Shown here: piece by piece, positions 48,737 through 58,072 of the stretch | Numbering within the stretch: the stretch's first letter is position 1 | Layout of the letters: the number at the start of each line of letters is the position of its first letter | DNA from: Pseudoduganella umbonata | GTDB taxonomy: Bacteria; Pseudomonadota; Gammaproteobacteria; Burkholderiales; Burkholderiaceae_D | NCBI RefSeq assembly: GCF_014192225.1 | Contig: NZ_JACHXS010000007.1 | Span: forward strand, 186,001-250,000 | DNA: 64,000 bases | Direction of reading: 5' to 3' | The notes under the pieces: generated by a model | Told to the model about the DNA's origin: nothing | Seen by the model: only the letters and a program-made list of their open reading frames with translations | The model's database searches: none | Position numbers and translations under genes: made by a program

Positions 48737-48904
48737 ATGGACCGATTCATGGAGCGTGCCGCCGCGCCGATCCACGCACACCGGGCGCCGGACCTGCCGG
48801 TACCCGTCGACGAACCGATGCCCGACCCGCAGCCGAATCATCCGCATCATCCGGAGGCGCCGGTGGAGCAGGACGATCCGGTGCCGGACCGGAATCCGGA
48901 GTAG
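48737..48904 (+). CDS. Small Pro/His/acidic protein, 55 residues
   Basis: The ATG at 48737 is preceded by AGGAGG at 48727-48732, a strong ribosome site. The product begins MDRFMERAAAPIHAHRAPDLPVPVDEPMPDPQPNHPHHPEAP and is rich in proline, histidine and acidic residues. It has no TM segment and no recognised family. Proline-rich small proteins of this kind are common in related genomes but uncharacterised. It is divergent from the DUF1453-like gene and is followed by a REP-like hairpin. Confidence 0.55.
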   Translation: MDRFMERAAAPIHAHRAPDLPVPVDEPMPDPQPNHPHHPEAPVEQDDPVPDRNPE

Positions 48905-48979
48905 TTGGCGGCTGAGCAGCAGGGGTCTGCCGGAGCGCCGTACCGCCCCGGTAAGTGAAGGCTCAAGCGCTTGCCGATA

Positions 48980-49115
48980 GCGTTGACAGAGGACTGACCC
49001 CGGTTTTTGCCAGCGTTTCGATAGCGCCGGCAAAAACCGGGGTTAGTCCCCTTGATGCGTCAATGGCAAGCATTTCTGTCAACGCTTACCGGGGACAGAC
49101 CCCAGCGATGCAAGC
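48980..49115. repeat. Nested inverted repeat with REP-like family B core
   Basis: The inner hairpin has arms GGACTGACCCCGGTTTTTGCC (one mismatch) facing GGCAAAAACCGGGGTTAGTCC at 48991-49051. The outer arms GCGTTGACAGA (48980-48990) and TCTGTCAACGC (49076-49086) pair perfectly. A GGGGACAGACCCC core follows near 49092-49104. The structure lies between the small gene and the tamB stop. Confidence 0.8.
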
Positions 49116-49139
49116 GTTCCTTGCGACATCAAGCCACCC

Positions 49140-52100
49140 TCAATCGAACGCCCACGTGTACAGCACATCCAGCGCATTGTTCGTGCCGGTCTGGAACTGC
49201 AGGGTGATCCGCTGGTTCAGTTTGTAGCGCAGCTTGACCAGCGACGTGGCGCTGCCGGCACCCTGTTCGAAGCCCAGGTAGGCGCGTGACGACAGCTTCT
49301 TGCCGACGGTGACCACGGTATTTTCCAGCCCGGTGGCGTTGCCGCTGCCTTGCGACACGCCCAGTTCGTCCAGCCCGACCTTGTTGGCGAAGCTGCCGCC
49401 GCCCTTGCCGCCGAACAGCGCGCCGGCGGCCGTGCCGAGCAGGCCCATCTCGTTGCCCTGCATGTCGTCCATGCCGTGGCCCAGCACCAGCCACGACAGT
49501 TTCTCGCTGTCCGGCACGGAAGGCGTGGATACCAGCCGCGCGGTCGGCGACAGGGCCGTGCCGCGTACCTCGACGCCCGCTTCCACGTTGGTATCGGACA
49601 GTTCCGTGCCTTCCGGGCGCTTGCGCACCGCCAGGATGTTCAGGCCGGGGTTGTCGTAGGCACCCGTGAAGTTGATCACGCCGCGCTCGATCGCCAGTTT
49701 CTGGCCGTAGGCCGCGTAGGTGCCGCTGGCCACGCGGATGCTGCCGTTGATGCGGGGCGCGCGGCGGTCGGCGACCCGCACGTGCACGGCGCCGGCCAGG
49801 TAGGCGTCGAGGCCCTTGCCCTTCAGGCGGAAATCGTTGCCCAGGTCCGCTTCCAGGTCCACGTTCAGCGGCATCGCCTGCGCGGTTTCCTTGATCGTGG
49901 GCTTGCTGCGGCCGAGGATCACCACGTCGTCGCTGATCGTCGGCGAATTCTCGTCCGGCAGTTCGATGTCGGCGCGGTCGGCGCGGAACTTGCCGTTCAG
50001 CTGGAAGCGTTTGGCATCGCGGATCACTTCGCTGGACCCGGACAGCACCAGCGTGCGGTCCGGACGCGACAACGCTTCGAGCTTGTCCGCCGTCAGCTTC
50101 AGGTTCATCGTCATTTCGTTGCCGGCCAGGCGCGCCCAGCCTTCCGCGTCGGCGCGGCCCGTGCGGCCTTCCAGGTGCAGCTTCTGCAACGTCAGGCGGT
50201 CGCCGTCCACGCGGGCCAGCAACTGGCCGTTGCGCAGGCGGACGCCCTGGTCGGCCCAGTTGATCACCAGGCCGTTGCCCGACACGTCGCCGTTCAGGGC
50301 AGGGTTGGCGACCGTGCCGCTGCCGGCGATAGCGCCCTTCAGCGCGCCTTCCAGTTCCAGCCCGTCCATGCCGGACAGCGGCGCCATCCAGGCGATCGAC
50401 GGCACATCCACGCTGCCGGTCACGGCCAGCGGACTGTCGCCGGGAATGCGGCCGTCGCGCAGTTGCGCCGTGGCGTCCAGCGCGATGCGGCCGGCGCGCG
50501 TGCCGACCATGCCGGCCTGCACCTTCAGCGTATTGCCGGCGACGTTGACGCCGGCCTGCAACTGCGACAGCCCGAGCGGCAGCGGCCTGGCGCCGCCGGT
50601 CACGGTGATGTCGCCTTTCTCGCGGAACACGCGCACCGAGCCGTCCAGCGCCGGTGCGCCGCCACCGGCCGGCAGCGTCATGTCGAGGCCCCAGTTCGCG
50701 CCCAGCGTCAGGTCGCTGACGACGCGGCCGCGCCACGCATCGGACAGTTGCGCCAGGTACGTGGCCGGCACGCCGGCCGCCGTACCACGGCTGCGCCAGC
50801 GGGGGCCGTTCTTTTCCAGGTTTTCCACGCGCAGGCTGCCTTCCGGCAGGCCGATCACGGCGCTGGACAGTGCGATGCGTTGCGGTGACGCCAGGCCCGC
50901 CACGCCGCTGCCCTTCGGCGCCGCGATGGTCAAGGGTGCGGGGGACTGCAGCGTCAGTGCGAAGCGGCCGCGGTTCTGCAACGTGTCGATGCTGCCGGTC
51001 CACGTGTCGTTGGCCCAGCCGCCCTTGATGCGCAGCGCCGCGTCGAAGTCGGGATTCGCGGCGGACAGGGCGATCGTATGCGCCGTGCTGGAGCCGCTGC
51101 TCTGCAGGCGGGCGCGGTCGATCGAGATCGCCGGCGAGCTGTAGCCCGTCACGTTGACGTCCGCCACCAGCGCATCGACGTTGCCCAGCGTGCCGGTGGC
51201 CTTGATCGCGCGCACCTGGTGCTGCGTCATCAGGCGCAGCGAATTACCTTCGATGCCGAACGACAGTGTGGGTTTCTGCATCGTGCCGCCCAGCGTGCCG
51301 GTTCCGCGCAGCACGCCGCCGAAGCCGGCGCCCAGGCTGGACAGTTGCGGCGCGTCGAGCTTCCAGTTCAGCCGGTCCGCCGGAGCGCCGAACGCGCCCC
51401 TGGCCTGCAGGCTGTTGGGGCCCAGGCGCAGGTCCACGTCGGCATTGTCCACGTGGCGGTGGTCGGCGGTCAGTTTCGCGTGGCCGGTCAGCGGCGCGTC
51501 GACCAGCGTCGACGGCGCGAAGTCCAGGTTCACGTTGGCGCGCCAGTCGGCCGCCAGCCGCGCGTTACCCGCGAACGTGGCGTTCAGGTTGCCCGCGGGA
51601 GCCGAGGCTGCGAACGCGGCCGGATTCACGCGCCGCGCGCTGCCGGACACGGTGACTTCCGGCGACTTGTCCTTGCCGGCCAGCGCGAACTGGCCTGAAG
51701 CGCGGATCACGCTGTCCAGCGCGCGCACCTTCGCGCCCGTCAGGCCGATGCCGCGCGCTTCGACGTCGAAGCTGGTGCGTGGCGCGGCGTAACCGCCGGT
51801 CGCCACGCCGCTGCCGCTGACCGAGCCGGCCAGGCCTGGCTGCAGGGCGGCCAGATCCTTCGCGTCGACCTTCCAGTTCAGCTTCTCGGCCGGCAGGCCG
51901 AAGTCGCCGCGCGCCTCGACCGTGTTGCGGCCCATCGCCACGCTGGCGGCGATGTTCGTCAGGTGCTGCGCATCCGCATCCAGCTTGCCGCTGCCTGACA
52001 GGGACTGGCCGGCGAATTTCGATGGCCGGATCGTGAAGCCGACGCTGGCGTTCAGCTCGGGCACCAGCTTGCCCGCCACGTTCGCCACGGCATTCAGGTC

Positions 52101-53576
52101 CGCTTTCGGGAAATCGCCCAGTGCCGCCGGATCGAAGCGGTCCACCGTGGCGGCCATCCTGAAGGCGCGGTCGTCCGCCAGGCTGGCCTGGCCCGTCAGG
52201 CCGATGCTGCCGCGGCCGGCCTGCAGCCTGGCGCGCTCGATCGTCACCAGCGTGTCTTTCAGGTTGGCGTGCGCGTCGAGGCGCATGTTCTTCTCGGCCA
52301 GCGCAACGTCGAACGTCTGCACGGTAGCGGCACCGCTTCCGGTGCTCTTCGCCGATACGTCGCCGGCGATCGCGGTGGCGTTGGCGGCGCTGTGGATGTG
52401 GCGCAGGTCGAGGCGGTCGGTGTGCAGCCGGATGTCGGCCGTTTCGATGCCGCCGTCCGGCCCGGTGCGCTCGACCCGGCCGGTGCCGGTGAAGCGGCCG
52501 GCGTTGCCCAGGTCGATCAGCAGGTTGTCCAGCGTGGCGGCGGTGAGATTGCCGCCCAGGCGCGCCGTGACGGCCTTCAACGGCAGCAACTGCCGGTCGA
52601 TCGGGCCGGGCGCCGCCTTGTTCGTCAGCTCCAGCAGGCCGCTCACCTGCTGCTGCGTGCCGATGTCGGCCTTCACGCGCAGGTCCAGGCTGGCCTTCGG
52701 CCATGCCGACTGGAAGCGCGACGGATCGACGCCGTAGGCGCGGATGTCCGCCGCCCGCAGCGGAATCTTCTCGAACGGCGTCAGCGTCACGGTGCCGTCG
52801 CCGTTGGCGTTCGGCGACGTGCCCTTGATCCCCAGCGTCATCAGCGACAGGTTGCCGGTCGCCGCCACCGCCAGTTGCGCGGACGGCTGGCCCGGCGCGA
52901 TGTGCACTTCGGTCAGCGCGGCCTTGGCTTCCAGCTTGAACGGCTTTTGCGCGCCGATCGTGCCATCGGCCGCCACCCGGCCGAACGGCGTGACGGCGCT
53001 GGCGCTGGTGAGCTGCCATTGCGTCTTGTCGCCATACAGCCTGGCTCGCACGTCGGTGATCTCGGTGCGGGTGCCGGTCAGGCCGATCATCGTCAGCTTC
53101 AGCAATTGCGCGTCATCGACCGCGATGCGGAACGGCGGCGCCAGCGTTTCCGGCAACACGGTCGGTTCATCGTCCTCGCCGGTGGTCCGCATCAGCACCG
53201 ACTGCACGCGCAGCTGGCTGATCTCGATGCCGGACGAGAAGAACTGCAGCGGCGACCAGTCGATGTCGATGTTGTCGGCGGTGATCGTGCTGGTCTTGCC
53301 CTTGTAGACGACCCGGCCGATGTGCATGTGGTTGTACAGCGAGCCGGTGACGCCGGTGATCGTGATCGCGCCGCCGCTGGCCTTTGCCACGCGCTCGGCG
53401 ATCTGCTGCAGCGTGGTTTCCCGGCCCAGCAGCCAGATCGCCCCGCCCAGGATGACGACGGTGATGCCGGTGCCGATCAGCGTGCGGCGCAGCCAGCGGC
53501 GCTCCTTGCGGGGCAGCGGCGCGTCGTCGCTGGACTGGTTGGCCGGATTGTCGGGGGTGTTGGTATCGTCGGCCAT
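49140..53576 (-). CDS. tamB: Translocation and assembly module subunit TamB
   Basis: A 1478-residue protein with an N-terminal signal anchor (WLRRTLIGTGITVVILGGAIWLLG). More than 1200 residues of beta-rich repeats follow, with the AsmA/TamB-like first block ITITGVTGSLYNHMHIGRVVYKGKTSTITADNIDIDWSPLQF. The DUF490 C-terminal domain is highly conserved (LPDENSPTISDDVVILGRSKP, VRVADRRAPRINGSIRVASGTYAAYGQKLAIERGVINFTGAYDNPGLNILAVRKRPEGTELSDTNVEAGVEVRGTALSPTARLVSTPSVPDSEKLSWLVLG). It forms a periplasm-spanning bridge for phospholipid or autotransporter traffic with TamA. The ATG at 53576 overlaps the tamA stop (TGATG). Confidence 0.93.
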   Translation of the reverse strand: MADDTNTPDNPANQSSDDAPLPRKERRWLRRTLIGTGITVVILGGAIWLLGRETTLQQIAERVAKASGGAITITGVTGSLYNHMHIGRVVYKGKTSTITADNIDIDWSPLQFFSSGIEISQLRVQSVLMRTTGEDDEPTVLPETLAPPFRIAVDDAQLLKLTMIGLTGTRTEITDVRARLYGDKTQWQLTSASAVTPFGRVAADGTIGAQKPFKLEAKAALTEVHIAPGQPSAQLAVAATGNLSLMTLGIKGTSPNANGDGTVTLTPFEKIPLRAADIRAYGVDPSRFQSAWPKASLDLRVKADIGTQQQVSGLLELTNKAAPGPIDRQLLPLKAVTARLGGNLTAATLDNLLIDLGNAGRFTGTGRVERTGPDGGIETADIRLHTDRLDLRHIHSAANATAIAGDVSAKSTGSGAATVQTFDVALAEKNMRLDAHANLKDTLVTIERARLQAGRGSIGLTGQASLADDRAFRMAATVDRFDPAALGDFPKADLNAVANVAGKLVPELNASVGFTIRPSKFAGQSLSGSGKLDADAQHLTNIAASVAMGRNTVEARGDFGLPAEKLNWKVDAKDLAALQPGLAGSVSGSGVATGGYAAPRTSFDVEARGIGLTGAKVRALDSVIRASGQFALAGKDKSPEVTVSGSARRVNPAAFAASAPAGNLNATFAGNARLAADWRANVNLDFAPSTLVDAPLTGHAKLTADHRHVDNADVDLRLGPNSLQARGAFGAPADRLNWKLDAPQLSSLGAGFGGVLRGTGTLGGTMQKPTLSFGIEGNSLRLMTQHQVRAIKATGTLGNVDALVADVNVTGYSSPAISIDRARLQSSGSSTAHTIALSAANPDFDAALRIKGGWANDTWTGSIDTLQNRGRFALTLQSPAPLTIAAPKGSGVAGLASPQRIALSSAVIGLPEGSLRVENLEKNGPRWRSRGTAAGVPATYLAQLSDAWRGRVVSDLTLGANWGLDMTLPAGGGAPALDGSVRVFREKGDITVTGGARPLPLGLSQLQAGVNVAGNTLKVQAGMVGTRAGRIALDATAQLRDGRIPGDSPLAVTGSVDVPSIAWMAPLSGMDGLELEGALKGAIAGSGTVANPALNGDVSGNGLVINWADQGVRLRNGQLLARVDGDRLTLQKLHLEGRTGRADAEGWARLAGNEMTMNLKLTADKLEALSRPDRTLVLSGSSEVIRDAKRFQLNGKFRADRADIELPDENSPTISDDVVILGRSKPTIKETAQAMPLNVDLEADLGNDFRLKGKGLDAYLAGAVHVRVADRRAPRINGSIRVASGTYAAYGQKLAIERGVINFTGAYDNPGLNILAVRKRPEGTELSDTNVEAGVEVRGTALSPTARLVSTPSVPDSEKLSWLVLGHGMDDMQGNEMGLLGTAAGALFGGKGGGSFANKVGLDELGVSQGSGNATGLENTVVTVGKKLSSRAYLGFEQGAGSATSLVKLRYKLNQRITLQFQTGTNNALDVLYTWAFD

Positions 53577-55357
53577 CAGAACGTGAATCCAAGTGAGAAG
53601 TGCAGGCGAGCCTTGCGCGTCGCGTGGCCGAAGGCCACGTCGACATTGATCGGGCCCACCGGGCTCTTGTAGCGGGCACCGACGCCATAGCCGGATTTCG
53701 GATGAATCTCCGACAGCGAATCGGCGGCGTTGCCGGCGTCGTAGAACACGGCGGCGCCCCAGGTGGGGCGGAACCAGTACTGATACTCGGCGCTGGCGGT
53801 GGCCAGGTAGCGGCCGCCCACGGTGGCCTCGCCTTCCTGCACGCCCAGTTCCTGGTACGCGTAGCCGCGCACGGAATTGTCGCCGCCGGCGCGGAACAGG
53901 TAGGTGGCCGGCACGCCATCCTTGCTGCCCGAGCGCAGCGCGCCGATTTCGCCGCGGAAGATCAGCAGGTTCTTTGCATCGACCGGGCGATAGGTGATGC
54001 CGCGCGCCGTCACGCGGATGAATTTCTCGTCGGTCAGGATCGGCAGCAGCGCGCCGCCCGCCGTGGCGTTCAGCACATAGCCCTTGGTGGGGAACACCAG
54101 GTTGTCCAGCTTGCGCCACGTGACGGCGTACGTGATCGGCAGGCTCATCGCGTGGGTCGGTTCGGCCCCGGCGATCGTGCGGCTCTCGTTCAGGTACTCG
54201 GCCGAGATGCTGCGTTCCAGCAGCGGCGTGCCCCAGGCGCGCTTGGCGTACACGGAGGCGGTGCGGGTGACTTCGCCTTCGATGTCGTTGCGTTCCAGCG
54301 CGGCGCCGAAGCTGTCGTTGTAGCCGTCCGCCGTGGTGGGGAAGTAGAAGTCGCCGCGTGCCGTCTGCTTCTTCTGTTCCACCGTCAGCGCGCTTTTCAG
54401 GCGCAGGCCCCAGATGGCCAGGTCGTCATAGCTGACCGACGTGCGGCCGCCCGTATTGGTGGAGAAGCCGACACCCACGCTGACATTCTTGCGCTTGTTT
54501 TCCACCACGTGCACCAGCAGCGGCACCGGCGGCAGCGTGGCCGGCTGCGGCGCGCCGGCGCTCTGTTCGGCCTGCGCTTCCTGCCGTTCGCCGATCAGCG
54601 TGTTCAGGTCAGCCGTCACCTCCACGTACGAGAAATAGCCGGTGTCCTGCAGCTTCGCCTGGAAGGCCTGCAACGCCGCTTCGCTGTACAGGTCGCCTGG
54701 ATTGATCTTGTTGAGGTTGCGGATGACGGCTTCCGGATACCGTTTCAGCCCTTCGATCCGGATCTCGCCGAAGCGCATCTCGGGGCCGCTGTCCAATGCC
54801 ACGCGCAGCAGCGCGCGTTTCGTGTCCGGATCGACGGTGGCGACGCTTTCCGTCATTTGCGCGCGCGGGTAGCGGGTCTGCACCACGGCGCGCAGGATCG
54901 CCCGCTTGGCGCCTTCCCAGTCCGCCTGGCGGAACACCTGGCCTTCGGCCAGCGGCCAGCTGGCCTTCAGCGCTTCCTTGTCGAACGGCGATTCCGGGTT
55001 CGACGCGAAGCCGTTCAGCACGATTTCCACGGCGCCCACCAGTACCGGTTCGCCGGGCGTCACGTCGACCGTGACCTGCGGCGAGGTGCCGCTTTCGTCG
55101 AGCTGCACGTTGACGGTGGGCGAATAGTAGCCTTCGGTGGCCAGCAGCGTATTGGCCTGCGCGGGCGCGGTGCGCACCATGCGGCGCAGCTGTTCGAGAT
55201 CGGTGCGGGGATTGCCGCGGTACTTCAAAAGGTCGAGGTTTTCTTCCAGCAGATCGTCGAGGTCGCCTGGCGCATTGATCCGGACGTTGTACTGCAGCCC
55301 CTCCGCCGCATAGAGCGCGAGCGGTGCCGCCAGCATTGCCGCGCAGGCCAGCCGCAT
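53576..55357 (-). CDS. tamA: Translocation and assembly module outer-membrane subunit TamA
   Basis: A 593-residue Omp85-family protein. The signal peptide MRLACAAMLAAPLALYAAEG is followed by three POTRA-like domains (LQYNVRINAPGDLDDLLEENLDLLKYRG, GEPVLVGAVEIVLNGFA, GPEMRFGEIRIEGLKRYPEAVIRNLNKINPGDLYSEAALQAFQAKLQDTGYFSYVEV). A beta-barrel carries the Omp85 VRGY-type motif (GGDNSVRGYAYQELG) and a terminal phenylalanine (LHFSLGFTF). ATG 55357 is used; a TTG at 55381 would lengthen the leader. It pairs with TamB in the next gene. A 135-base spacer divides it from divergent queC. Confidence 0.93.
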   Translation of the reverse strand: MRLACAAMLAAPLALYAAEGLQYNVRINAPGDLDDLLEENLDLLKYRGNPRTDLEQLRRMVRTAPAQANTLLATEGYYSPTVNVQLDESGTSPQVTVDVTPGEPVLVGAVEIVLNGFASNPESPFDKEALKASWPLAEGQVFRQADWEGAKRAILRAVVQTRYPRAQMTESVATVDPDTKRALLRVALDSGPEMRFGEIRIEGLKRYPEAVIRNLNKINPGDLYSEAALQAFQAKLQDTGYFSYVEVTADLNTLIGERQEAQAEQSAGAPQPATLPPVPLLVHVVENKRKNVSVGVGFSTNTGGRTSVSYDDLAIWGLRLKSALTVEQKKQTARGDFYFPTTADGYNDSFGAALERNDIEGEVTRTASVYAKRAWGTPLLERSISAEYLNESRTIAGAEPTHAMSLPITYAVTWRKLDNLVFPTKGYVLNATAGGALLPILTDEKFIRVTARGITYRPVDAKNLLIFRGEIGALRSGSKDGVPATYLFRAGGDNSVRGYAYQELGVQEGEATVGGRYLATASAEYQYWFRPTWGAAVFYDAGNAADSLSEIHPKSGYGVGARYKSPVGPINVDVAFGHATRKARLHFSLGFTF

Positions 55358-55492
55358 TACATTTGTGACGAGTTGTGCCAAAATTCGTGACCCCGGTGAT
55401 GGATGGTTGATTATTATCGGGGCGATGTTACCGGATCGGTAAAAAAGATGGCGTACTTATAAGATTTTTTGGTTTTCGAGAAGGATGCAATG

Positions 55493-56200
55493 ATGACACG
55501 CGATGCCGCCCTGGTGCTGTTCTCCGGCGGGCAGGATTCCACCACCTGCCTGGCCTGGGCCCTGGACCGCTACGAGCGGGTCGAAACGATCGGCTTCGAC
55601 TACGGCCAGCGCCACGCGATCGAGCTGACGATGCGCCCGCAACTGCTGGCGAAGCTGCGCACGCTGCGCCCGGACTGGGCTGCGAAGCTGGGCGACGACC
55701 ACATGATCGACCTCGGACTGATTTCCCAGCTGTCGCACACGGCGATGACGGAGGACATCGAGATCACGATGCAGGCCAACGGCTTGCCGAATACCTTCGT
55801 GCCCGGCCGCAACCTGATGTTCATGATGGTGGCGGCCACGCTAGCCTATCGCCGCGGCATGAACGTGCTGGTGGGCGGCATGTGCGAAACCGATTTCTCC
55901 GGCTACCCGGATTGCCGCGACGACACGATGAAGGCGCTGCAGGTGGCGCTGAACCTGGGCATGGATACCCGCAGCAGGCTGGAGACGCCGCTGATGTGGC
56001 TGGACAAGGCGCAAACCTGGGAACTGGCCGAGGACCTGGGCGGCCAGCCGCTGGTCGACCTGATCCGTGCCGACACGCACACCTGCTACAAGGGCGAGCG
56101 GGGCGCGCTGCACGACTGGGGCTACGGTTGCGGCGAATGCCCGGCCTGCGCGCTGCGGGCGCGGGGTTATCAGAACTACGTCGCGAACCAGGCGGCATGA
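55493..56200 (+). CDS. queC: 7-cyano-7-deazaguanine synthase (preQ0 synthase)
   Basis: A 235-residue ATP-dependent enzyme. The PP-loop LVLFSGGQDSTTCLAWA is near the N-terminus and NTFVPGRNLMFMM is in the middle. The C-terminal zinc cysteines lie in CYKGERGALHDWGYGCGECPACALRARGY. It converts 7-carboxy-7-deazaguanine to preQ0 for queuosine tRNA modification. AAGGA at 55481-55485 favours the second of two adjacent ATGs (55490, 55493). No preQ1-type riboswitch was recognised upstream. The other queuosine genes are not in the window. Confidence 0.93.
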   Translation: MTRDAALVLFSGGQDSTTCLAWALDRYERVETIGFDYGQRHAIELTMRPQLLAKLRTLRPDWAAKLGDDHMIDLGLISQLSHTAMTEDIEITMQANGLPNTFVPGRNLMFMMVAATLAYRRGMNVLVGGMCETDFSGYPDCRDDTMKALQVALNLGMDTRSRLETPLMWLDKAQTWELAEDLGGQPLVDLIRADTHTCYKGERGALHDWGYGCGECPACALRARGYQNYVANQAA

Positions 56201-56203
56201 CGT

Positions 56204-56231
56204 GAAAAGGGCCGCGATCGCGGCCCTTTTT
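56204..56231 (+). terminator. Rho-independent terminator after queC
   Basis: GAAAAGGGCCGCGATC and GATCGCGGCCCTTTTT form a near-perfect palindrome ending in T5. Because of the A run on the other side it also reads as a terminator for the convergent gene at 56249. Confidence 0.88.
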
Positions 56232-56248
56232 CTTCTTTCCCGCGGCGC

Positions 56249-56635
56249 TCAGATGGCCGCTTCCTTCATTTCGGCCGCGCGGCGTTTGCCGCGGCGGTTG
56301 AAGTACCACACCAGGCCGATGACGATCGCCAGCGGCAGCAGCAGCGGCGACAGTGCGGCGGCGAGCGCCACGCCCAGCGCGGCCAGCCCGAACACCACCA
56401 GCACGCCCAGCCCGGCGAACAGCAGGCCGATCAGGATGGCGACGCAGACCACCACGATGGCGCCGACCAGCAGCCCGCCGCCGGCCAGCAGCACGCCCAG
56501 CACCCAGCCGAACGGCCCGTCGAATTCCTCGCCGTCGACATTCACGTGGAAGTCCTGGCCCCATGGTTGATCGAAGGCGTTGCAGGCTGCGATGAACAGC
56601 AGCACGACGATGGTGACGGCGAGAAGTTTTTTCAT
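56249..56635 (-). CDS. Small membrane protein with lipoprotein-like N-terminus
   Basis: The 128-residue protein starts MKKLLAVTIVVLLFIAACNAFDQPWGQDFHVNVDG: a short hydrophobic leader with a lipobox-like IAAC, then a hydrophilic segment. Two or three strongly hydrophobic helices follow (GWVLGVLLAGGGLLVGAIVVVCVAILIGLLFAGLGVLVVFG and SPLLLPLAIVIGLVWYF). It ends in a basic tail (NRRGKRRAAEMKEAAI). It resembles small envelope-stress proteins seen in Massilia-type genomes; no function is assigned. Whether the cysteine is lipidated is uncertain. It is convergent with queC. Confidence 0.7.
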   Translation of the reverse strand: MKKLLAVTIVVLLFIAACNAFDQPWGQDFHVNVDGEEFDGPFGWVLGVLLAGGGLLVGAIVVVCVAILIGLLFAGLGVLVVFGLAALGVALAAALSPLLLPLAIVIGLVWYFNRRGKRRAAEMKEAAI

Positions 56636-56767
56636 GATGTGCTCCAGGGAGTGGCTGTTTCGATGGTTGAACTCTACGCGGCCATGGCTGGAGAAGCGGA
56701 AGGAAAGCGACGAACGGTTGGATTTGCGGGGCGAACGGGAAAGAACCCGTACCCGGTACGCAAAACG

Positions 56768-56833
56768 AAAACCGGTGACAGGCTCCGGTTTTTTTGAAAC
56801 ATTTCCTGGAAATAGGAGCCTGTCACCGGTTTT
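56768..56833. repeat. REP-like family A, inverted pair
   Basis: The arms AAAACCGGTGACAGGCTCC (56768-56786) and GGAGCCTGTCACCGGTTTT (56815-56833) are exact reverse complements, 19 bases each, around a loop with GGTTTTTTTGAAACATTTCC. It follows the porin stop and can terminate that transcript. Confidence 0.88.
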
Positions 56834-56862
56834 TTGTCAGCGGTTTTGCGCCGCCGGCGGTA

Positions 56863-57942
56863 TTAAAAACTGTGCCGCAGTCCGAACGAGGTGGCCGAGA
56901 TGTGCGCCCCGGCCAGCGGTCCGCCCAGCGTGCCGACGCCGTTGATCGGGAAGTCATATGCCGCGTTGCCGTCGTTGCGCAGCCGCGTGTGGTATCCATA
57001 CACCGTGGTGCGTGGCGAGAACAGGTACTCGTAGCCGGCGGTGGCGTGCACGGCGCCCGTGTCCGCGCCGCCGCGCACGAAGCCGACGGTGCCGCTGCCG
57101 TGGCCGTCGCTGGCCCGGCCGATGCTGGCGCGCAGGCCGTGCCGGCCGGCCTGGTGGCTCAGCGACACATACAGCGCGTTGCGGGCCAGCCGGCCCGCCG
57201 GCAGTTCGTAGGCGAGGCGCTCGGCGACCACTGCCAGCCGGGTCGTGCCGAACGTGTAGCCGACAGCGGCCTTGCTGCCCGTATCGGCGCTGCCGGGGCC
57301 GTGGTATTCGTGGTGGCGCTCGTGCGCCAGCGCCAGGTACAGCGGACCCGCGTCGTGGATCAGCGCCAGCGACAGCAGCGAGGGCTTCGCGCCGCTGGCC
57401 GGGCGTTCTTCGGCCAGCCCGTGCGTGGCGCGCAGCGTCCAGCCGCGCCAGCGGGGCGACCACCAGTGCACGCTGTTGGCCTGGCGGCGATCGAACGATG
57501 CCACATCGGCCACGTTGTCGGTCGACGAGGCCGAGCCGTTGGCGAGGATGCTCATGTAACCTGCCGTGGTCGGATAGAACGGGTCGAGGCCCGACGTGGC
57601 GCCGTTGTACGCCGTGGTCCAGTGGCCGGCGAACAAGGTACCGAACGGGCCTTCCAGCCCGACGCGGGTGTCGCGCCGGGCGATCTCGCCTGCGCCGGTG
57701 TCGGGCGCCAGCGTGCCCTCGACCTGGAACAGGGCCTTCAGGCCGCCGCCCAGGTCTTCGCTGCCCTTGAAGCCCAGCACCGATCGGTTGTTGACCATGC
57801 GTCCCACGTGCGCGCCGGGGGCGCGGGCCGCTTCCAGCGAGACATTGAGGCGGCCATAGACCTGCACCTGGGCGTGGACGAACGGTGTGGCCGCCGCGCT
57901 GGCGGACAGGGTAAAAAGGCGGATCAGGGTGGATGTCTTCAT
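56863..57942 (-). CDS. General porin (OmpC-type), diverged
   Basis: A 359-residue outer-membrane porin. The signal peptide is MKTSTLIRLFTLSASAAATPFVHA, followed by QVQVYGRLNVSLEAA. Conserved VLGFKGSEDLGGGLKALFQVEGTLAPD and FAGHWTTAYNGATSGLDPFYPTTAGY regions are present, and it ends with SATSFGLRHSF. It belongs to the betaproteobacterial porin family like the gene at 4791. Loop composition is different and several histidines (HERHHEYHGPG) are clustered in one surface loop. The start at 57942 is the likely one; an ATG at 57951 is possible. No specific substrate can be inferred. Confidence 0.88.
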   Translation of the reverse strand: MKTSTLIRLFTLSASAAATPFVHAQVQVYGRLNVSLEAARAPGAHVGRMVNNRSVLGFKGSEDLGGGLKALFQVEGTLAPDTGAGEIARRDTRVGLEGPFGTLFAGHWTTAYNGATSGLDPFYPTTAGYMSILANGSASSTDNVADVASFDRRQANSVHWWSPRWRGWTLRATHGLAEERPASGAKPSLLSLALIHDAGPLYLALAHERHHEYHGPGSADTGSKAAVGYTFGTTRLAVVAERLAYELPAGRLARNALYVSLSHQAGRHGLRASIGRASDGHGSGTVGFVRGGADTGAVHATAGYEYLFSPRTTVYGYHTRLRNDGNAAYDFPINGVGTLGGPLAGAHISATSFGLRHSF

Positions 57943-58033
57943 GGTTGCCATTGTCCGGTGGCGGCGCGGCGGCCGGCATCCCCCAAACGTGGCGCCCCCG
58001 GGGCTCCCATTTTTCCCTCTGAAGCTGCTATAG

Positions 58034-58053
58034 TACTGGGTATTCATACAGTA
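58034..58053. promoter_or_regulatory. LexA (SOS) box candidate
   Basis: TACTG-N10-CAGTA, a 20-base dyad that departs from the CTGT-N8-ACAG consensus at one position (CTGG). It lies 20 bases before the ATG at 58073 and overlaps an AT-rich core, so it could repress the gene at 58073 until LexA is cleaved. Confidence 0.6.
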
Positions 58054-58072
58054 ATTTTTGCCGAGAGGACCC

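Noticed and set aside
55441..55492. preQ1 riboswitch upstream of queC
   Set aside because: No aptamer hairpin with an A-rich tail could be recognised; only an AT-rich stretch and a ribosome site.
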